From JAJAZB01 sp965249815 (lineage in GTDB: Bacteria; Bacteroidota; Bacteroidia; Cytophagales; Spirosomataceae): DNA of 64,000 nt. The notes under the pieces were generated by a model. It saw only the letters and a list, made by a program, of their open reading frames with translations, ran no database searches and was not told the origin of the DNA. Of the stretch, positions 49,535 to 58,637 are shown in pieces. Numbering within the stretch: position 1 is the stretch's first letter; each line of letters begins with the position of its first letter. The translations under genes and the position numbers were made by a program. The DNA is taken from positions 2,666,001 through 2,730,000 of the forward strand of contig CBDFMV010000003.1 in assembly GCA_965249815.1 (NCBI GenBank), given 5' to 3'.

Positions 49535-51826
49535 ATGAACACGGCCCGATTTTTACCCGCTTTCCGCCTTTTCCTGCTGCTGACGCTGTTGTCGGGCGGC
49601 GTTGCGCTGGCCCAGAGTCCGCGTTTGAAAGCGGCCAACCGGCAATTTGAAAACTTCAGTTACCTCAACGCCATCCGGCAGTACGAAGAGTTGCTGCGGA
49701 AAGGCCAGAACCTGGAGGTGTTCGAGCGGCGCGAGGTGCTCACCAACCTGGCCTTCGCCTACCGCCGCATCCAGGATTCGCGCAACGCCGAGCGCGTGTA
49801 CGCCGATTTGCTCGACGAATTTCCCGACGCCGACTCCGAAACCTACCTCTACTACGCCCAGGCCCTGGCCCAGAACGGCAAACACCGCGAGTCGCAGAAA
49901 GCCTACGCCACCTACGGCGACCGCCAGACCGCCGACCTGCGCGGTAAAAAGTTCGCCGTCAGCTACCTGGACGTGAACCGGTTTTACCAGGATTCGTCGA
50001 GTTACAAAGTCGAGTACCTGCCCATCAACTCCCGGCAGGCTGATTTCAGCCCGATGTTTTACAAAAACGGCCTCGTGTTCGTGTCGGCCCGGGAGGAAGG
50101 CGGGGCGCTGAAACGCATTTTTGGCTTTAACCAAACGCCCTTCCTCGACCTGTACTTTGCCCCTGACACCTCCGAACTGCGCCGCCCCGATCCGGTACGC
50201 AGTGGCGGCGCAGCCATCGGCGGGGCGACGGGCAGCGGCGGAAACGCGGAGGCGGTTTCCGAACCGGCCAAACCCCTTTCCAAAATCGAGCAATTCAGCC
50301 GCACGCTTAACACGAAATACCACGAAGGGCCGATGACCTTCAACCGCGAACAGAACTTCATCGTCTTCACCCGCAACAACTACCTGAAGGGAAAAACCGG
50401 CAAAAGCAGCGATGGGGTGACCAAACTCAAGTTGTATTCCGCCGTGCTGAAACCCAACGGCAAGTGGGGCGACGTGAAGGAACTGCCTTTCAATTCCGAC
50501 GAATTTTCGTGCGGCCACCCGGCCTTTTCGCCCGATGACAAGAAGCTGTACTTCGTCAGCGACAAGCCTGGCGGCTTCGGCGGGACGGATTTGTACGTGG
50601 TTGATTTTGGGGACGGAAAATGGGGCCAGCCCGTGAATCTGGGCAAGGCGCTCAACACCGAAGGCAACGAGATGTTTCCCTTCGTGGACGGCGGCAACAC
50701 GCTTTACTTCGCCTCCGACGGGCACGAGGGCCTCGGCGGGCTGGACATTTTCGCCGCAAAAGACTTGAAAACCGCCGAAAACCTCGGCGCGCCCATCAAC
50801 TCCGACAAGGACGACTTCGGCTTCATCAGCACGCCCGACCGCGCCTCGGGCTACTTCAGCAGCAACCGCAAACGCGGCCTCTCCGACGACAACCTGTATT
50901 CGTTCCGCCGCAGTTGCAAGCAACTCAACCTGCTCGTGTACGACGCCACCACCCGCGCCCCGATGCCCGGCGTGCAGGTGCGGCTGGTGCGCGACGGCCA
51001 GAACCAGGACCTCCGCCAAACCAGCGCCGCCGGCCTCGTGGACCTGTGCCTCCAATCGGGCGGTGAGTACGAATTCAAAGCCCTAAAAGAAGGCTACGCC
51101 AGCGGCAGCCTGCGCTATAGCACCCGCACCAACTCGTCGGGCCACCAGACGAGCCTGGCGATCTACCTGCAAAAATCGGCCGGGCAACTGGTGCGCGGCG
51201 TGGTAAAATCGGAGTTCACGAAACAACCGATGGCGGGCGTGGAAGTGACGCTCGAAAATGAAAAAGACGGCTCCCGGCAGAAAGTCGTGACCGGCAGCGA
51301 CGGCAGCTACGAGTTCGACGCCAAACCCGGCGCGGCCCACCGCCTCATCGCCCAGAAAGACAATTACGCCACGAACAAGAACGTGGTGAAACCCAAAAAA
51401 GGCGCGAAGGTGATTCAGACTGAAACCGGCCTGTACGGGCAAAACGAGGTGTTCAAACTCGAAAACATTTACTACGACCTCGACAGGTACTTCATCCGGC
51501 CCGATGCCGCCGCCGAGTTGACCCGCCTCGTGCCGGTGCTGAAGCAAAACCCGGACATGAAAATCGAAATCCGCTCGCACACCGACAGCCGCGCCCCGGA
51601 CGCCTACAACCTGAAGCTTTCGGACAACCGCGCCCAGGCCGTCGTGGATTTCCTTGTGGCCCGGGGCATCAGTTCCAATCGGTTGGTTTCCAGGGGTTAC
51701 GGCGAAACGGCGCTGGTCAACGACTGCGGCAACGGCGTGAGTTGTTCGGAAGAAAAACACCAGGCCAACCGCCGGACGGAGTTCAAAGTCATTGCCGTGC
51801 GCAGCGACGCGCTCAGCAAACGATAA
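49535..51826 (+). CDS. OmpA family protein with PD40 repeats and CNA-like domains
   Basis: A 763-residue outer-membrane-associated protein with signal peptide (MNTARFLPAFRLFLLLTLLSGGVALAQ; an upstream GTG at 49514 is possible). N-terminal TPR-like repeats (about 30-120) are followed by WD40/PD40 beta-propeller blades (PAFSPDDKKLYFVSDKPGGFGGTDLYVV, EMFPFVDGGNTLYFASDGHEGLGGLDIF), two carboxypeptidase-regulatory-like beta domains and a C-terminal OmpA peptidoglycan-binding domain (SHTDSRAPDAYNLKLSDNRAQAVVDFL). The same layout is found in PorE-type proteins of type IX secretion. Confidence 0.85.
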   Translation: MNTARFLPAFRLFLLLTLLSGGVALAQSPRLKAANRQFENFSYLNAIRQYEELLRKGQNLEVFERREVLTNLAFAYRRIQDSRNAERVYADLLDEFPDADSETYLYYAQALAQNGKHRESQKAYATYGDRQTADLRGKKFAVSYLDVNRFYQDSSSYKVEYLPINSRQADFSPMFYKNGLVFVSAREEGGALKRIFGFNQTPFLDLYFAPDTSELRRPDPVRSGGAAIGGATGSGGNAEAVSEPAKPLSKIEQFSRTLNTKYHEGPMTFNREQNFIVFTRNNYLKGKTGKSSDGVTKLKLYSAVLKPNGKWGDVKELPFNSDEFSCGHPAFSPDDKKLYFVSDKPGGFGGTDLYVVDFGDGKWGQPVNLGKALNTEGNEMFPFVDGGNTLYFASDGHEGLGGLDIFAAKDLKTAENLGAPINSDKDDFGFISTPDRASGYFSSNRKRGLSDDNLYSFRRSCKQLNLLVYDATTRAPMPGVQVRLVRDGQNQDLRQTSAAGLVDLCLQSGGEYEFKALKEGYASGSLRYSTRTNSSGHQTSLAIYLQKSAGQLVRGVVKSEFTKQPMAGVEVTLENEKDGSRQKVVTGSDGSYEFDAKPGAAHRLIAQKDNYATNKNVVKPKKGAKVIQTETGLYGQNEVFKLENIYYDLDRYFIRPDAAAELTRLVPVLKQNPDMKIEIRSHTDSRAPDAYNLKLSDNRAQAVVDFLVARGISSNRLVSRGYGETALVNDCGNGVSCSEEKHQANRRTEFKVIAVRSDALSKR

Positions 51827-51862
51827 GTTTTTATTTAGGTCAGTTTTTAAAGGTGACGTGAG

Positions 51863-51894
51863 AAAAAGTCCGGCGGATTCGCTGGGCTTTTTTT
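51863..51894. terminator. Terminator after the OmpA/PD40 gene
   Basis: AAAAAGTCCGGCG and CGCTGGGCTTTTTTT form a 9-bp stem with G-T pairs, a 4-nt loop and a T-run. Confidence 0.7.
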
Positions 51895-51935
51895 GTGGAA
51901 AGAGCGCACATACGTTTCGCCCGGAAAGCAAATTG

Positions 51936-52526
51936 TCAGGACCTCGAAAAGCGAATCAGCGGATTGAGTTCGTCATTGTCTGCCTGTTTAACCGCGCTTA
52001 TGTATGTTTGCCGGGTTTGCCCTGGATCAGTCAGGTTCGTGCTCCCCCAGCTAAAAACGGTTTTTTGAAAGACGTGATTCACAAGAATATCCGCCATCAG
52101 CCTGGAATGCCGACCGTTGCCATTGGCGAAGCAATGAATGGAAACCAAGCGGTGTTTAAACCGAATCGCAATTTCATCTTGGGGAAAGGTCTGATTTTCA
52201 ATCCAATACTTCACGTCATCCAACACGTGCCGGACTTGAATCCCAATTTGGAACCAGTCCACACCGAGGTTTTTATTCGTCTCTCGAAACGTCCCTGCCC
52301 ACTTCCAGACGTCACCGAACATACGGCGATGAAGTTGTTTAATGAAAGCCTCGGAAAGGATCTGATCCTGACGAAAGCGCTTTTTTAATGCCCATTCAAC
52401 GGCTTTTTCAACGTTTTTTTGTTCAAATTCGTCCAGGTCTTCGCGGGTCGTGAGCGGCAAGCGCAACCCCTCCTTCTCTTCCTCGTCGAGGGGTGTCTGA
52501 CCGTCCGAATGCGCCATCAGTTCCAT
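51936..52526 (-). CDS. Mobile mystery protein B (Fic domain)
   Basis: A 196-residue Fic-domain protein. The core motif IHCFANGNGRHSRL is the HxFxxGNGR AMP-transfer loop, with Asn in place of the usual acidic residue that binds Mg2+; this is typical of the mobile-mystery-B family. The N-terminal EKAVEWALKKRFRQDQILSEAFIKQLHRRMFGDVWKWAGTFR is the Fic entry. It pairs with protein A upstream by a 10-nt overlap. Together they behave like a toxin-antitoxin or regulatory pair that is often carried by mobile elements. Confidence 0.88.
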   Translation of the reverse strand: MELMAHSDGQTPLDEEEKEGLRLPLTTREDLDEFEQKNVEKAVEWALKKRFRQDQILSEAFIKQLHRRMFGDVWKWAGTFRETNKNLGVDWFQIGIQVRHVLDDVKYWIENQTFPQDEIAIRFKHRLVSIHCFANGNGRHSRLMADILVNHVFQKTVFSWGSTNLTDPGQTRQTYISAVKQADNDELNPLIRFSRS

Positions 52527-52981
52527 AAATAACTCGGCAGGGTGGCGGTTAATTCGGCGGCTTTTTCCTCAATGGCTTTTTCGAGGCGCTCTCTGGAATT
52601 TCCCTGTTCTTCGAGTACCATGCTCGCTGAAGTTCGCAGAACAATTGTCCGGGCCAGTTCCCGCGCCCGGCGCTCAACCATTTTTTCGATGGATTCGTCT
52701 TTCGGAACAAAGCCGTACACAAAGGTCATGTTCAAACCCTCGGCCGCCTGACGCAACGATCTGAGGGTGATTGCTTCGGCGGCTTCACGTCGCTCTAAGT
52801 CGCGAACGCCCTGAACAGTAATCCCTAACCTCGCACCCAGTTGCCGAAGAGTCATGTTTAGCGAGACACGAATGATATGAATCCAACCTCGTTCAGGGGG
52901 CTTCTGGGTTGCTAACTCACTGATTTTTAGAAGCTTTTTATCAAGTTGAGTCATTAGTAATTTACGCTGTGGGGTTTTCAT
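52517..52981 (-). CDS. Mobile mystery protein A (HTH)
   Basis: A 154-residue protein with an XRE-type helix-turn-helix at about 43-75 (LNMTLRQLGARLGITVQGVRDLERREAAEAITLRSLRQAAEGL), followed by NMTFVYGFVPKDESIEKMVERRARELAR, characteristic of family A. It overlaps the Fic gene by 10 nt and probably represses the operon and holds the Fic protein in check. The 108-bp upstream gap to 53090 is AT-rich. Confidence 0.85.
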   Translation of the reverse strand: MKTPQRKLLMTQLDKKLLKISELATQKPPERGWIHIIRVSLNMTLRQLGARLGITVQGVRDLERREAAEAITLRSLRQAAEGLNMTFVYGFVPKDESIEKMVERRARELARTIVLRTSASMVLEEQGNSRERLEKAIEEKAAELTATLPSYLWN

Positions 52982-53090
52982 AACAGGAAGGCGATGAAGT
53001 CTTGAAGCAAATATAAAGCTTTGACTTTCTATTTTAGCAGAAAAGTAAAGTTGAAACTTTATAATTTCTTAGCTAAATAAGTTTTTAGCT

Positions 53091-53903
53091 TTAATTTTTA
53101 TTGTAGCGTCCGTCGATCACCCCCAGCATAAACAAATTCACCTCCCACTGACTCACCAACGGCTGCTGGGTGTACGGAAAAACGGGCAAATACGGCGGTG
53201 CGCCAAACTCCGGACTCATGCCGAGCAGGTTCCAGCCTTGCACTTTCACCACGCGGTCCCACCAGCCGAGGTGCGTTTCAAGGGCCGGTTGCCACTCCGG
53301 CGCGCGGGGGTCGCTCACCTGCGGACCTTCGGGAAAACCCACACGGGTGTGCACGTAAGCCGTTTGGGCAATGGCCGCTTCGAGGTCGGCGGCGTGGTGG
53401 TCGAGCATCGATTCGGTCACGCAGCACCAGTGCGAGGCGTCGAGGGTGAGGCGCAGGGTGGGGCGGGCGTCGAGGTAGCGGCGCGTGAGGCCGGGGTGGT
53501 AGCTAAATTTGCCCCGGTGGGTTTCGTGGAGGATGGGCACGCCGGTTTCTTCCGAAATCCGGGTCGCCGCGTCGAGCAGCATTAGGTTTTGCTCAAAACT
53601 AAAGTAGTCTTTCCCCGTCTGGACGTTGATGAAGGCGGGCCGGTGTGCCGCCGTTTCCCGCAAAAGCCGCTCGTAAGCGGGTTGGTACGCCCCAAAATCA
53701 GGCGGGAGGTGATTCGTATTCTCATGTCCGACCCAGGTCAGGTCATACGCGGCGATGGCGTCGAGGGCTTCACGTTGCCCGGTTTCGTCGTCGGGGAGTT
53801 TGGCTTCGAGGCCGTCGTAGCCTGCGGTTTTGATGCGCTCACAAAATTGCCTCCAGGGCACGTCGGCGAAGCCCCAGTGGGTGGCGAAAATGGGAAAAGA
53901 CAC
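53091..53903 (-). CDS. Sugar phosphate isomerase/epimerase-like TIM-barrel protein
   Basis: A 270-residue protein of the xylose-isomerase-like AP-endonuclease-2 superfamily. FPIFATHWGFADVPWRQFCERIKTAGYDGLEAKLPDD, VPILHETHRGKFSYHPGLTRRYLDARPTLRLTLDASHWCCV (metal-ligand Glu, Asp, His) and AYVHTRVGFPEGPQVSDPRAPEW are the expected barrel strands. It has no signal peptide. It probably isomerises a keto sugar or an inositol-type intermediate. The next gene on the strand, 20 bp upstream, is an exported glycan-type protein. Confidence 0.8.
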   Translation of the reverse strand: MSFPIFATHWGFADVPWRQFCERIKTAGYDGLEAKLPDDETGQREALDAIAAYDLTWVGHENTNHLPPDFGAYQPAYERLLRETAAHRPAFINVQTGKDYFSFEQNLMLLDAATRISEETGVPILHETHRGKFSYHPGLTRRYLDARPTLRLTLDASHWCCVTESMLDHHAADLEAAIAQTAYVHTRVGFPEGPQVSDPRAPEWQPALETHLGWWDRVVKVQGWNLLGMSPEFGAPPYLPVFPYTQQPLVSQWEVNLFMLGVIDGRYNKN

Positions 53904-53923
53904 GAGGGTTCAGGGTTTAGGGT

Positions 53924-56137
53924 TCAAGGTTCAGATAACTCCTCAAACAACTTTTTATCCAGCTCCTCCAGCCCCAGCAGCCCGTTGAGGTGGCTGGTCG
54001 TGACCCAGGGCAGCCAGCCCCGGTGCAGGCCGTGGCCACGCCAGGGCGCGAAACTAAAATGCTCCTGTGACCAACCCAGACCGCGCAAATCGTAAGGGTG
54101 GGCGGGCAGCGAAATCATGCCTTTCGTGTTGTGGAGCAGGATTTTGGCCACGTCCCGGTAATGCGTGTCGCCGGTGAGTTGGTAAAGGCGGGCAAATTCG
54201 TCCACGTCGAAAGCCATGTAGTTGTCGGTCAGGCTGTGGCCGGTGGCGATGAGTTGCGCGCCCACCGTTGAAACGCCGCGTTTCCAGTGCAGGCGGGCGT
54301 CGTCGGCTTCGGCGGGCATGGGCACGTTCCAGGCAAACACCCAGGTTTCGGCAAAATTCGCCGCCGCCTGCGCCCGGACCAGCCATTTTTTGTCGCCCGT
54401 CGCCTCGAACAGCGTAAGATACGCTTCGAGCGAGAGCGTGCCGGCCTCCTTGTCGATCACGTTGGGGTTGTCGATGGTGCCGCCCGCGAAAACGCCGCCC
54501 TGCTGGCGCTTCCAGCAAAATTCCGCCGCCCTGAGGGCCGCGTCGAGGTACGACCGTTCGCCCGTGGCCCGGCTGAGCAGCGCCAGCATCGGCACGGCGT
54601 TGTAGCTGGCGGCGGGCGACGGGTCCGAAATGGTAACGGTCGGTTTTCCGAACGTCCAGGTTCGGGGGAAACCACCTTCCGGGGCCTGCTGAGGCAGGAG
54701 CCAGTCGGCAAACGACTTGGCCCAGGCCAGCCAGTTCGGGTGGTCGGTGCCGTTTTTTTTCTCCCGCGAATACGCCCGCAGGGTGGCCTTCAAGTCGTCG
54801 GTGAACGAGCGCAGAAAAATTTCCTGCGGACCCCGCGCGGAAATGGCCTGGGCCAGTTTGCCGGTTTTCAAATTGAACCCTTCGCCCAGCGGCGGGGCCA
54901 GGGGTAGCTTCTCGGCGAACGTGTCGAAGAGTTCCAGCGCGTTTTTCCGCACCGAATCGGGCCAGGGCGCGGGGTGAAGCTGCTGGTCAAGGAGCACCTG
55001 CTCGGCGCTTTCGAGGGCCTTGCCCGTGAAGCCCATGATGCTTTTGAAATCGCGGCGGTAGGGCATTGCAGCCGGTGCCTCGGCGAAGTTGTTGATGCCC
55101 ACCAGGCCACTGGGGTAGCGGAAAATCTCGCCGACCAGTTGGCGCACGAGAACTTCCCGCACCGTTTTCAAGTCGTGGGGTGTCACCTTCGGCTGGAGTG
55201 TTTGCCAGGCCCAGCGCCAGGTTTTGGCGTAAAATTCGGGCAGAGAAGGACTTTCCCCGAACTGAAAATCAACCCGGTAGGCCTGGGTAAACCCATCTGT
55301 TAAGGGGTGATACCGCCGCCGCCAGCGGTGGATTTGTCCGCCGGGGTACGTGTTGCCGGTGTAGGTCATTTCGCCTTCGGTGCCGGGAAACCAGAAGCCG
55401 AGGCTGGGCCTTTCGGTGAAATCCGCCCCGATGGCCCCGACTTTCACCGCCGCATCAACGAGGGTTGTTACTGCGATATCGTCGGCGTCGGCGAGGCTCG
55501 TCGAGCCGTCGGGGGCGGGGTCGAGGGCAGCCAGGGTGCTGCCGTCGGCGAAGCGCAGGCCAAAAAGTGGCGCGGGCAGGCGGTCTTCGCGGATGCGCAG
55601 GTGCCGCTGGTGGGCCGCCCCCCCGATGGCGACGGGCGTGAGGAAATCCGTTCCGCCGTAAATCATCCCCGGCGCGAAGACTTGCGCCTGCTGGCGGCTG
55701 ACGGGTCGGGCCATTTCAAACGTCATCGCCGACAAAAATCCCTGATACGGCAACCGCGCACCGGCGGCGACGGACACGGTCAACCGGCGGGAAAGCCGCA
55801 ACGTGCCGCCGTCGAGCCGCCAGGTGTCTTCGGCATCGACCCGCACCGGACCTTCTGCCAACCGGGCGGTGGCCACGGCCCCGTCGCTCGTTTTTCGGAC
55901 AGTCTGGTAGCCGACGGATTTGGTTGGGAAATCGCTGGAATCGCGGAAGAATTCAAGGTGCAGGGGTCGGGGCTGAGAGGCCATGTTCTGGCCGTTGGTT
56001 TTTACGAAAATGCCCCACGCGCCGCCCGTTTTACGGAATTCAACGCTGCCGCCGTTGGGGAGTACACCGAGGCGGAGGGTTTGGGCCGACGCAGTCAGGC
56101 CGAAGAGCAGGAAAGGCAAAAGGAAACTTTTTTGCAT
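53924..56137 (-). CDS. Exported glycan-processing-like protein of unknown specificity
   Basis: A 737-residue protein with a signal peptide (MQKSFLLPFLLFGLTASAQ). The N-terminal 300 residues look like a beta-sandwich (RLSRRLTVSVAAGARLPYQGFLSAMTF), the C-terminal half is helical with (alpha/alpha)-barrel style repeats (SYLDAALRAAEFCWKRQQGG..., TLSLEAYLTLFEATGDKKWLVRAQAAANFAETWVFAW), as in alpha/alpha toroid glycosidases, lyases and epimerases. I do not recognise the family. It sits in a same-strand set of secreted sugar proteins (53091-60702). Confidence 0.65.
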   Translation of the reverse strand: MQKSFLLPFLLFGLTASAQTLRLGVLPNGGSVEFRKTGGAWGIFVKTNGQNMASQPRPLHLEFFRDSSDFPTKSVGYQTVRKTSDGAVATARLAEGPVRVDAEDTWRLDGGTLRLSRRLTVSVAAGARLPYQGFLSAMTFEMARPVSRQQAQVFAPGMIYGGTDFLTPVAIGGAAHQRHLRIREDRLPAPLFGLRFADGSTLAALDPAPDGSTSLADADDIAVTTLVDAAVKVGAIGADFTERPSLGFWFPGTEGEMTYTGNTYPGGQIHRWRRRYHPLTDGFTQAYRVDFQFGESPSLPEFYAKTWRWAWQTLQPKVTPHDLKTVREVLVRQLVGEIFRYPSGLVGINNFAEAPAAMPYRRDFKSIMGFTGKALESAEQVLLDQQLHPAPWPDSVRKNALELFDTFAEKLPLAPPLGEGFNLKTGKLAQAISARGPQEIFLRSFTDDLKATLRAYSREKKNGTDHPNWLAWAKSFADWLLPQQAPEGGFPRTWTFGKPTVTISDPSPAASYNAVPMLALLSRATGERSYLDAALRAAEFCWKRQQGGVFAGGTIDNPNVIDKEAGTLSLEAYLTLFEATGDKKWLVRAQAAANFAETWVFAWNVPMPAEADDARLHWKRGVSTVGAQLIATGHSLTDNYMAFDVDEFARLYQLTGDTHYRDVAKILLHNTKGMISLPAHPYDLRGLGWSQEHFSFAPWRGHGLHRGWLPWVTTSHLNGLLGLEELDKKLFEELSEP

Positions 56138-56164
56138 GGAATGGGTAACCAGAAGTGAGCAGGT

Positions 56165-57370
56165 TCACCTCACCAAAACACCCGGCATCCGGTAAATCAC
56201 CCCGTCCACCCGAATCGGGATGGCGGGCCAGTTGGGCAATTCGGTGAGTTTTTCGGTGTGGCCGTCGGGATGGACGAAAATCGTATCGAACGAGAGCGCC
56301 GCCCGCGTGAAGGGATTCCAGGCCAGGGCCTGGTTGGCTTGAATCACCTCCGGGCTGGTGTCGGTGGCAACCCATTCGCGCTCGGCGTAGCCGATGGCCC
56401 CGCCAAAGTGGATGTTTTTCCAGCCGTCCGGTTCACCCTGTTCCGCGTACCAACCGCGCACGGCGCGGGCCAGGTCGGTGGCGCGGGCGTTGGGTTTGGA
56501 GGCCGCTTCGAGCCGGGCCGAAATTTCGGCGGATTTGATGAATTCTTCGCGCAGCCCGGCGGGCGTCGGCCCGAAATGCACGTAACGCCCCACCGACGAC
56601 ACCAGCCCCCAGCGCCGGGCGCACACGTTGACGAAGGCGTATTTTTTCAACGTTTTTCCGACGGGCGGGTAGTGGAAAAACGCCTGGAGGCGTTCGTCCA
56701 ATCCAATCAGCAGCACCGTGGGCCGCAGGCCGCGCCGGAGGAGTTCGTCGGAAATCAGGGCTTCAATCCGGTGGTCGGTTTGGCCAGGCTGTATTTTCCG
56801 ACAAACCGCCGCCACGGCCTCCGCCGACTGGCGGCACACCCAGCGGTACTTTTTCAATTCGCTGGGCGTCAGGCTGTAACGCAACGGGGCGATGTCCACC
56901 ACCGGCAAATCGCCCAGCGGCGCGTCGGTGGCGAGGCGTTGATTCGGAAAGTTTTTGGCCAACAGCGTCGGGCGCGGGGCACCCTCGGGGCCGCCCTCGA
57001 ACCAGTCGTAACCCAGCGGTTTCACGTCCATCCCGGCGAAATCTTCGGCCAGCAAATGCGATAGTTCGGTGTTCGGCCCGACCAGAAACGTCCGGCCGTC
57101 GCGGAGCAGCAGCAGGGCTGCCGGACCGGTTTCGGCGGTAAGCAGGATGTGGGTGTCGGCCAGCCCGGCGGTGGCCCAGGCCACGTTTGTCACGCGGGAA
57201 AGCAGCAGGCCGTCGAGGTGTTGAGCCGTTAAAAACTGCGCCACGCGCTGGCGTTTGGTGGCCTGTTCTTCCAGCGCCTCGGCACGGGTGATGACGCCGT
57301 CGAAGACGTCCTGGGCCAGCCCGGTCAGGTCCCGGACGAGCAGGAAAATAAGCAGGAGCAACGGTTTCAA
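56165..57370 (-). CDS. M24 peptidase-like protein lacking standard metal ligands
   Basis: A 401-residue exported protein (signal MKPLLLLIFLLVRDLTGLAQ). It has the creatinase N domain (about 30-165) and a pita-bread M24 domain (FVNVCARRWGLVSSVGRYVHFG, KNIHFGGAIGYAEREW, NQALAWNPFTRAALSFDTIFV). At positions where active aminopeptidase P enzymes have two Asp, His and two Glu metal ligands, this protein has CARRW, HFGGAIG and NPF, so most ligands appear missing. It may be a non-metal hydrolase like creatinase, or inactive. Confidence 0.75.
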   Translation of the reverse strand: MKPLLLLIFLLVRDLTGLAQDVFDGVITRAEALEEQATKRQRVAQFLTAQHLDGLLLSRVTNVAWATAGLADTHILLTAETGPAALLLLRDGRTFLVGPNTELSHLLAEDFAGMDVKPLGYDWFEGGPEGAPRPTLLAKNFPNQRLATDAPLGDLPVVDIAPLRYSLTPSELKKYRWVCRQSAEAVAAVCRKIQPGQTDHRIEALISDELLRRGLRPTVLLIGLDERLQAFFHYPPVGKTLKKYAFVNVCARRWGLVSSVGRYVHFGPTPAGLREEFIKSAEISARLEAASKPNARATDLARAVRGWYAEQGEPDGWKNIHFGGAIGYAEREWVATDTSPEVIQANQALAWNPFTRAALSFDTIFVHPDGHTEKLTELPNWPAIPIRVDGVIYRMPGVLVR

Positions 57371-57520
57371 AACGAGGTCAGAGGCGAGTTTCGGAAGGTC
57401 AAAACTACGAAGTTGCGGCAGCGGCTGCTACCCGATTTTTGGCTGATTCCGGTGGGATGATGACCAGGATTTCACGTTAACTTTTTCCGGAACAAACGCC
57501 TGCACCCGTGCCGGGCGGGG

Positions 57521-58606
57521 TCATTCCCCCGACGGCTTCGGCAGCGCCTGGTTTAGCGGCGCGGGCGAGCCGAAGTTGGGCGTGCCGTCGGGGTTCCAGG
57601 TGATTTTCTGCATCCGGGGCGAGCGGTTGTCGCGGCATTCCTGCCCGGATTTCGGGTTGGCGTGGTACAGAATCCAGTCTTCGGTGCCGTCGGGCGACTG
57701 GAAAAAGGCGTTGTGCCCCGGCCCGAACGCCTGCCCTGCCGGGTTTTTGGTGAAAACCGGCGTCGTTGCTTTCTTCCAGGCCGTGGCGTCGAGCACGTCG
57801 CCGCCCGCGTCGAGGGTGAGCAGGCCGAGGGCGTAATCGTCCGTCCAGCAGCCGGAGGCCGAGTACACGACGAACACCCTGCCGTTCTTTTTCAGCACCT
57901 CCGGCCCTTCGTTCACCGCCGGAAGTCCGCCGCCGGAGCCGATGGTTTCCCAGGAAAACGAAGGCGACGACAGCAGCACGCGCGGCCCGGTGAGCGTGTA
58001 GGGGTTCGCCATTTCACAGATATAAATCCGCTGCGTGATGTCGCTGGCGCTGACGTAGCCCGACCAAATCAGGTAGCGCTTGCCGTTGTGCTCCAGCACG
58101 GTGCCATCGATGGCCCAGAAGTCTTCGGTGGGGTGAAAAATCCGGCCCCGGTCGGTCCAGGTGCCCTGCGTGGGGTCGGGCGAGGGGTTTTCCAGCACGA
58201 ACAACCGCTGGGTACCCAAATCGCCGCTGGTGGCTCCGGCGGTGTAGTAGAGGTACCATCGGCCAGCGCCCTGATTGCCGTCCAGAAAATGCAGTTCGGG
58301 TGCCCAAATGTTGCGGCTGTTGGGGCCGGAGGCAGGAGCCGTCCACACGGTCGTGGGCTGTACGGCGCTCAGTTCGCTCAGTTTCGGGGTTTTCCAGAGC
58401 GCAATCCGGTTGCCGAGCGTGTGGGTGTAGTAATAAACGCCGTCGCGGCGGATCGCCCACGGGTCGGGGCCGGAGTTGAGCAGCGGGTTGGTGAACGTGG
58501 TCGCTGGCGTGACCACCGGCGGCGACGGCGCGACCGGCGCGTCGGTCTGCTGCCCGCAGGCGGTGAGGCTCAGGACAAGGAAGAGCCAGAGGGCGGATTT
58601 TTTCAT
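57521..58606 (-). CDS. GH43 family glycosidase, lipoprotein
   Basis: A 361-residue lipoprotein (MKKSALWLFLVLSLTACGQ, start 58606). The five-bladed propeller of glycoside hydrolase family 43 is clear: NPLLNSGPDPWAIRRDGVYYY (first catalytic Asp), ISRNIWAPELHF, AIDGTVLEHNGKRYLIWSGY (pKa-modulating Asp) and VNEGPEVLKKNGRVFVVYSASG (general-acid Glu), then FGPGHNAFFQSPDGTEDWILYH. It acts on arabinose- or xylose-containing polysaccharide. Its start follows a sialidase-like gene on the same strand by 31 bp. Confidence 0.88.
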   Translation of the reverse strand: MKKSALWLFLVLSLTACGQQTDAPVAPSPPVVTPATTFTNPLLNSGPDPWAIRRDGVYYYTHTLGNRIALWKTPKLSELSAVQPTTVWTAPASGPNSRNIWAPELHFLDGNQGAGRWYLYYTAGATSGDLGTQRLFVLENPSPDPTQGTWTDRGRIFHPTEDFWAIDGTVLEHNGKRYLIWSGYVSASDITQRIYICEMANPYTLTGPRVLLSSPSFSWETIGSGGGLPAVNEGPEVLKKNGRVFVVYSASGCWTDDYALGLLTLDAGGDVLDATAWKKATTPVFTKNPAGQAFGPGHNAFFQSPDGTEDWILYHANPKSGQECRDNRSPRMQKITWNPDGTPNFGSPAPLNQALPKPSGE

Positions 58607-58637
58607 CAATTTGGACGGTTTTCGGGCGCTGAAAAAA

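Noticed and set aside
51936..53090. Treating the mobile mystery A/B pair as cargo of the IS1595-type transposon
   Set aside because: It lies 7.7 kb outside the precisely defined transposon ends.
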